From Flavobacteriaceae bacterium (lineage in GTDB: Bacteria; Bacteroidota; Bacteroidia; Flavobacteriales; Flavobacteriaceae): 25,989 nt of DNA. Shown here in pieces: positions 22,858-25,989 of the stretch; within the stretch, counting starts at the first letter, position 1; each line of letters starts with the position of its first letter. The translations under genes were made by a program, and so were the position numbers. The stretch is taken from assembly GCA_947377425.1 (NCBI GenBank), contig CANCFZ010000006.1, forward strand, positions 1 to 25,989, in the 5' to 3' direction. Below the pieces are notes generated by a model. The model was not told the origin of the DNA. It saw nothing but the letters and a program-made list of their open reading frames with translations, and did not search any database.

Positions 22858-24492
22858 ATGGCAACAGTAATAAACATGCCTCGTTTGAGCGATACTATGA
22901 CAGAAGGAACTGTTGCAACTTGGCTTAAAAAAGTAGGTGATACAATAAAAGAAGGTGATATTTTAGCCGAAATCGAAACCGACAAAGCTACAATGGAATT
23001 TGAATCTTTCAATTCAGGTGTTTTATTATACATCGGAATTCCAGAAGGAGCATCTGCTCCTGTTGATTCACTTTTAGCAATTATCGGAAAAGAAGGCGAA
23101 GATATTAGTTCATTAATTTCCAATACTTCAAATTCCAAATCCCAAGAAGACAAAGTTGAAGTTAAAGAAGATGTTGCTCAACCTACAACCCAAAACCCAA
23201 AACCTACAACCTTGCCTGCAGGCGTAAAAGTAATCACAATGCCGCGTTTAAGTGACACCATGACTACTGGAACGGTTGCAACTTGGTTAAAAAAAGTTGG
23301 TGACCAAATTAAAGAAGGAGAGATTCTAGCCGAAATAGAAACCGATAAAGCAACAATGGAATTCGAATCGTTTAACTCTGGAACTTTATTGTTCATCGGA
23401 ATTAACGAAGGAGAATCTGCACCAGTTGATAGCGTTTTAGCAATCATTGGACCTGCAGGAACTGACATAACTGGAATTGCAGAAAACTACGGTAAAGGCG
23501 AAGCTCCAACAGCAGTTGAAACTCCTGAAACCAAAACAGAGTCTATCATCCCGAGCGCAGTCGAGGGAACTCAAACAAATACTACCACAGATAATGGAAG
23601 AGTTTTTGCTTCTCCATTAGCAAAACAAATAGCTAAAGACAAGGGAATCAACCTTTCGCATGTAAAAGGTTCCGGCGAAAACGGAAGAATTGTAAAAAGT
23701 GATGTAGAAAATTTTACAGCATCTTCTCAAACGCAAACTGTCATTCCGAGCGCAGTCGAGGGAACGCAATCAACATCAATTCCTGCAAAACCATTCATTC
23801 CAGCTGGAGAAGTGGTTATAGAAGAAATAAAAAATTCGCAAATGCGAAAAATCATTGCAAAACGTTTAGCAGAATCACTATTCACAGCGCCACACTACAA
23901 CCTAACAATTGAAGTGAATATGGACGATGCTATGAAATCAAGAGCTATCATAAACGCAGTTCCAGACACCAAAGTGTCGTTTAACGATATGATAATCAAA
24001 GCTTGTGCAATGGCATTAAAAAAACATCCAAAAATCAATTCACAATGGAAAGAAGATGCAATTACCATCAATCACCATGTGAGTATTGGAGTTGCTGTTG
24101 CAGTTGAAGACGGATTGGTGGTGCCAGTTTTAAAATTTACAGACGCAATGAGTTTATCTCAAATTGGCGCCGGAGTTAGAGACATGGCAGGAAGAGCTAA
24201 AACTAAAAAATTACTACCAACCGAAATGGAAGGAAGTACATTCACAGTTTCTAATCTTGGAATGTTCGGAATTGTAGAATTCAATTCAATCATCAACCAA
24301 CCCAATTCAGCAATTCTTTCAGTAGGAGCAATTGTTGAAAAACCAGTTGTTAAAAATGGTCAAATAGTTGTAGGAAACACCATGATGTTATCATTAGCTT
24401 GTGATCACAGAACAATCGATGGTGCAACCGGAGCACAGTTTTTACAAACATTAAAAGTATTTATCGAAAATCCAGTTACTATGCTGGCATAA
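22858..24492 (+). CDS. pdhC: Pyruvate dehydrogenase E2, dihydrolipoamide acetyltransferase
   Basis: E2 forms the core of the complex and transfers acetyl groups from lipoyl-lysine to CoA. The 544-residue product has two near-identical lipoyl domains (about 1-80 and 123-202, lipoylated K43 and K164, both in IETDKATMEFESFNSG). The E3/E1-binding domain (about 248-285, ASPLAKQIAKDKGINL, GSGENGRIVKSDV) and the catalytic domain from about 323 follow, with H517 and D521 in CDHRTIDGATGAQF. The linkers are unusual: linker 1 contains simple repeats and a GCCTGCAGGC palindrome, and the two later linkers each carry IPSAVEGTQ (231-239 and 296-304) encoded by a 20-nt identical palindromic element. It is in one operon with pdhA and ends in a terminator. 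Confidence 0.95.
   Translation: MATVINMPRLSDTMTEGTVATWLKKVGDTIKEGDILAEIETDKATMEFESFNSGVLLYIGIPEGASAPVDSLLAIIGKEGEDISSLISNTSNSKSQEDKVEVKEDVAQPTTQNPKPTTLPAGVKVITMPRLSDTMTTGTVATWLKKVGDQIKEGEILAEIETDKATMEFESFNSGTLLFIGINEGESAPVDSVLAIIGPAGTDITGIAENYGKGEAPTAVETPETKTESIIPSAVEGTQTNTTTDNGRVFASPLAKQIAKDKGINLSHVKGSGENGRIVKSDVENFTASSQTQTVIPSAVEGTQSTSIPAKPFIPAGEVVIEEIKNSQMRKIIAKRLAESLFTAPHYNLTIEVNMDDAMKSRAIINAVPDTKVSFNDMIIKACAMALKKHPKINSQWKEDAITINHHVSIGVAVAVEDGLVVPVLKFTDAMSLSQIGAGVRDMAGRAKTKKLLPTEMEGSTFTVSNLGMFGIVEFNSIINQPNSAILSVGAIVEKPVVKNGQIVVGNTMMLSLACDHRTIDGATGAQFLQTLKVFIENPVTMLA
23180..23223. repeat. Direct repeat and palindrome inside E2 linker 1
   Basis: AACCTACAACC occurs at 23180-23190 and 23201-23211, separated by CAAAACCCAA-type sequence. 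It is followed by the 10-bp palindrome GCCTGCAGGC (23214-23223). The stretch encodes the Pro/Thr linker between the two lipoyl domains. Confidence 0.6.
23551..23570. repeat. Palindromic element copy 1 within pdhC
   Basis: CCGAGCGCAGTCGAGGGAAC is identical to 23746-23765. CGA and TCG pair around GCGCAG and the stem extends past a bulged A, so it can fold as a small hairpin. It encodes the core of IPSAVEGTQ in the linker between lipoyl domain 2 and the E3-binding domain. Confidence 0.75.
23746..23765. repeat. Palindromic element copy 2 within pdhC
   Basis: This is an exact 20-nt copy of 23551-23570, 195 nt (65 codons) downstream and in the same reading frame. It lies in the linker between the E3-binding and catalytic domains. 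Confidence 0.75.
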
Positions 24493-24503
24493 TTTATATT
24501 GCC

Positions 24504-24524
24504 ATCCTGTTCGCAGTCGAAGAA
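24504..24524. repeat. Degenerate third copy of the palindromic element after pdhC
   Basis: ATCCTGTTCGCAGTCGAAGAA matches the copies in pdhC at 16 of 21 positions, including the core CGCAGTCGA. It lies 12 nt beyond the pdhC stop, just before the terminator. Confidence 0.45.
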
Positions 24525-24532
24525 AAAATATC

Positions 24533-24564
24533 AAATCCTGTTCAGAAATGAGCAGGATTTTTTT
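24533..24564 (+). terminator. Intrinsic terminator of pdhA-pdhC
   Basis: AAATCCTG (24533-24540) and CAGGATTT (24553-24560) form an 8-bp stem running into seven T's. The minus strand also has a T-rich stretch beyond the stem, so it might also stop transcripts from the converging gene at 24635. Confidence 0.85.
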
Positions 24565-24634
24565 GTGCAATTTAATGAAGAGAAAAACATATTCAACTAT
24601 CAAAAGTTGTAAAATACAAAACCAATCTAAAAAA

Positions 24635-25903
24635 TTATTGAACTTTTATAGAAGTTAGAACTCTGTTTCCTAATGTTAAGGTTCCCGAATCAATTTTCCA
24701 TTTTACAGTGATTGTTTCTCCATTTAAAACTGTAGCAATAGCTGATAATGATAAATTTGTATAGTTTGAATTACATGTTATTTGTTTTCTTGAACTTTGA
24801 ATTAAAACATTATTCTGATAAATACTAAATGTAGCATTAGTATTAACCCCATTATTGACTTGAACATAGGTATTTGGAGCTACAATAACACCGTTTACAG
24901 TTGCCGACAAAAGACTATCTGTCAGCCCTAAACCTGAACAAATGTTACCATTGTAGATGGAATTTCCAGTATTACTAATTGCTCCTACTCCTGTAAAAAC
25001 TACAAATGTATTTAATGTGCCTAAATTTATTAAAGCGGAAGCATTCGTTGGAACATTGCAGTTACCCGGTCCAAATGAAACTGCTCCAGAATTAGTAATC
25101 ATTCTTCCGTTTATAGTGCATAATGCTCCTACTGCTACAGCACCATTGTGAGAAACTAGACTTCCATTAATTAAGGAACTTGCTCCTACACCGATTGCTC
25201 CTTCTGCAACCCAAAAAATATTTTCGGCAGAAGCACCATTCGTTAAAACAATGATGGTATTGGCGCTAAAATTAATAGCTCCTGAAGCACTAATAATAAA
25301 GACAGCATTTGGGTCGTTTCCACCATCTAATATAAGTGCTCCTGTAATGGAAATAGCACTACTTAAAGCATATTTACCAGGTAAAAGAGTTTCTCCTTCA
25401 CCAAAACCTGCAGCATGAACAGCATTAGTTGTAACATGATTCTGAAGTTGATTATAAAGCAAATAATAATCCGTCAATAGCATATTAGAATCTACTAAAA
25501 CTGGCGTTACTACTGATGTATTAGATATTTGACTATCAAACGAAACAGAATAAGTTCCTTCAGAAGGCATCAATTCCATTCCGGGAACATCAACATCAAT
25601 AGTTGAATTAGTTGATATGCCTACTATAGAATTAATTGATTTATAACTCGGCGAAAAATCTTTCCAAATTGTATTAAAATAATTAAAATTTGAAGTCGTT
25701 AAATTAAACAAAATCAGTCCTTCCGCTGGATTAACAATAGCATTTCTTTGTAATGTGGTCGCTCTTGGTATCAAAAGACCTTTACTGTCCGAAGCGATGT
25801 CTAATATAGAAGAATCATCAGGATTTGTAGTTCCTATTCCAACTTGAGCAAAATTTATAAAAGGAAGAAAAATTAGAAGAAAAATTATAGTTATATTTTT
25901 CAT
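24635..25903 (-). CDS. Secreted DUF3494 (ice-binding-like) protein with a GIGTTNP N-terminal region
   Basis: This secreted 422-residue protein has a beta-solenoid domain of the DUF3494 family, some members of which bind ice while others act as adhesins. The signal peptide ends near NFA-Q (18-20). An N-terminal region VGIGTTNPDDSSILDI...KGLLIPR (21-47) is of a type common in Bacteroidota surface and tail-fibre-like proteins. The DUF3494 core is at about 140-282: LLPGKY (173-178), LILDGGNDPNAVFI (190-203), TNGASAENIFWV (221-232), then 19-residue coils starting GAIGVG (235), GAVAVG (254) and GAVSFG (273). Residues 295-325 (LGTLNTFVVFTGVGAISNTG onward) look like the usual N-terminus of the family, placed after the core. 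No T9SS sorting domain is visible. Ice binding is not established. Confidence 0.8.
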   Translation of the reverse strand: MKNITIIFLLIFLPFINFAQVGIGTTNPDDSSILDIASDSKGLLIPRATTLQRNAIVNPAEGLILFNLTTSNFNYFNTIWKDFSPSYKSINSIVGISTNSTIDVDVPGMELMPSEGTYSVSFDSQISNTSVVTPVLVDSNMLLTDYYLLYNQLQNHVTTNAVHAAGFGEGETLLPGKYALSSAISITGALILDGGNDPNAVFIISASGAINFSANTIIVLTNGASAENIFWVAEGAIGVGASSLINGSLVSHNGAVAVGALCTINGRMITNSGAVSFGPGNCNVPTNASALINLGTLNTFVVFTGVGAISNTGNSIYNGNICSGLGLTDSLLSATVNGVIVAPNTYVQVNNGVNTNATFSIYQNNVLIQSSRKQITCNSNYTNLSLSAIATVLNGETITVKWKIDSGTLTLGNRVLTSIKVQ

Positions 25904-25925
25904 GGGGGTTATCCAGATATTTTTA

Positions 25926-25985
25926 ATTTAAGAAATGAATAATTTCACCACTTACAAAATCAATATATTAGTATCCGAATTTCTC
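25926..25985 (-). promoter_or_regulatory. Weak promoter candidate for the DUF3494 gene
   Basis: In the 86 nt upstream of the ATG at 25903, the minus strand reads a TTG near plus 25985 and, about 22 nt on, TGATTTTG, which differs from TAnnTTTG at one base. The leader would be about 45 nt. Nothing else is recognised up to the window edge. Confidence 0.25.
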
Positions 25986-25989
25986 AAAT

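Noticed and set aside
22836..23468. Two similar minus-strand frames opposite the lipoyl domains of pdhC
   Set aside because: Their mutual similarity is explained by the duplicated lipoyl domains on the other strand.
22890..23470. Duplicated sequence suggesting assembly error in pdhC
   Set aside because: Two lipoyl domains in E2 are common, and the copies differ at many codons, so the duplication is real and old.
1..25989. CRISPR array, insertion sequence, phage, toxin-antitoxin or defence system
   Set aside because: I looked for spaced repeats, transposase or integrase motifs, terminal repeats and small paired genes and found none; the region is conserved backbone.
1..25989. tRNA or rRNA genes
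   Set aside because: No cloverleaf with GTTCRA-type T-arm context or rRNA signature words was noticed in the intergenic regions.

Overview
The window is AT-rich, densely coding DNA from the phylum Bacteroidota, almost certainly family Flavobacteriaceae and probably genus Flavobacterium. The evidence is a gldJ / porU-porV gliding and type IX secretion (T9SS) locus, a secreted protein with a T9SS type A C-terminal domain, TAnnTTTG-type -7 boxes with no convincing Shine-Dalgarno sequences, an adjacent pdhA-pdhC pair, and a short structured intergenic element of a kind I recall from Flavobacterium genomes. I see no rRNA, tRNA, CRISPR array, insertion sequence or phage. This looks like conserved chromosomal backbone.

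Layout. 1-1860: the tail of an unidentified gene, then a vSGLT-like Na+/solute symporter. 1880-3900: a hairpin, the tRNA hydroxylase miaE (minus) and a divergent glycosyltransferase. 3900-7000: a structured intergenic element, then on the minus strand a DUF4136 lipoprotein, a long eukaryote-like urocanate hydratase (hutU) and a 58-residue cysteine-rich DUF5522-type protein. 7028-9440: a small HExxH protein and a T9SS-exported surface protein with its own terminator. 9460-12731: a tight three-gene run of a PLP-dependent ACC deaminase / D-cysteine desulfhydrase homologue (TTG start), a glucosaminidase-LysM lipoprotein and hemL, ending in a bidirectional terminator shared with murF. 12730-15800: murF and gldJ (minus), each with a terminator. 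15996-21180: porU and porV. 21191-24565: cdd, then pdhA and pdhC. 24635-25989: a secreted DUF3494 ice-binding-like protein (minus).

Functional links. PorU and PorV work together as the outer-membrane attachment complex that cleaves and anchors T9SS cargo. GldJ is an outer-membrane lipoprotein of the gliding/T9SS machine. The 7464-9395 product is a typical cargo of that system. PdhA and PdhC are E1-alpha and E2 of pyruvate dehydrogenase; E1-beta and E3 are not in the window. The other genes are mostly single housekeeping genes.

I did not find a clear new multi-gene system. The most interesting observations are: (i) palindromic and simple repeats sitting in frame in the linkers of the PDH E2 protein; (ii) an apparently permuted or partly duplicated DUF3494 domain in the last gene; (iii) small unannotated proteins (DUF5522-like and HExxH) in a divergent pair; (iv) several intergenic structured elements. 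Motif-based identifications come from reading the translations; no database search was run.
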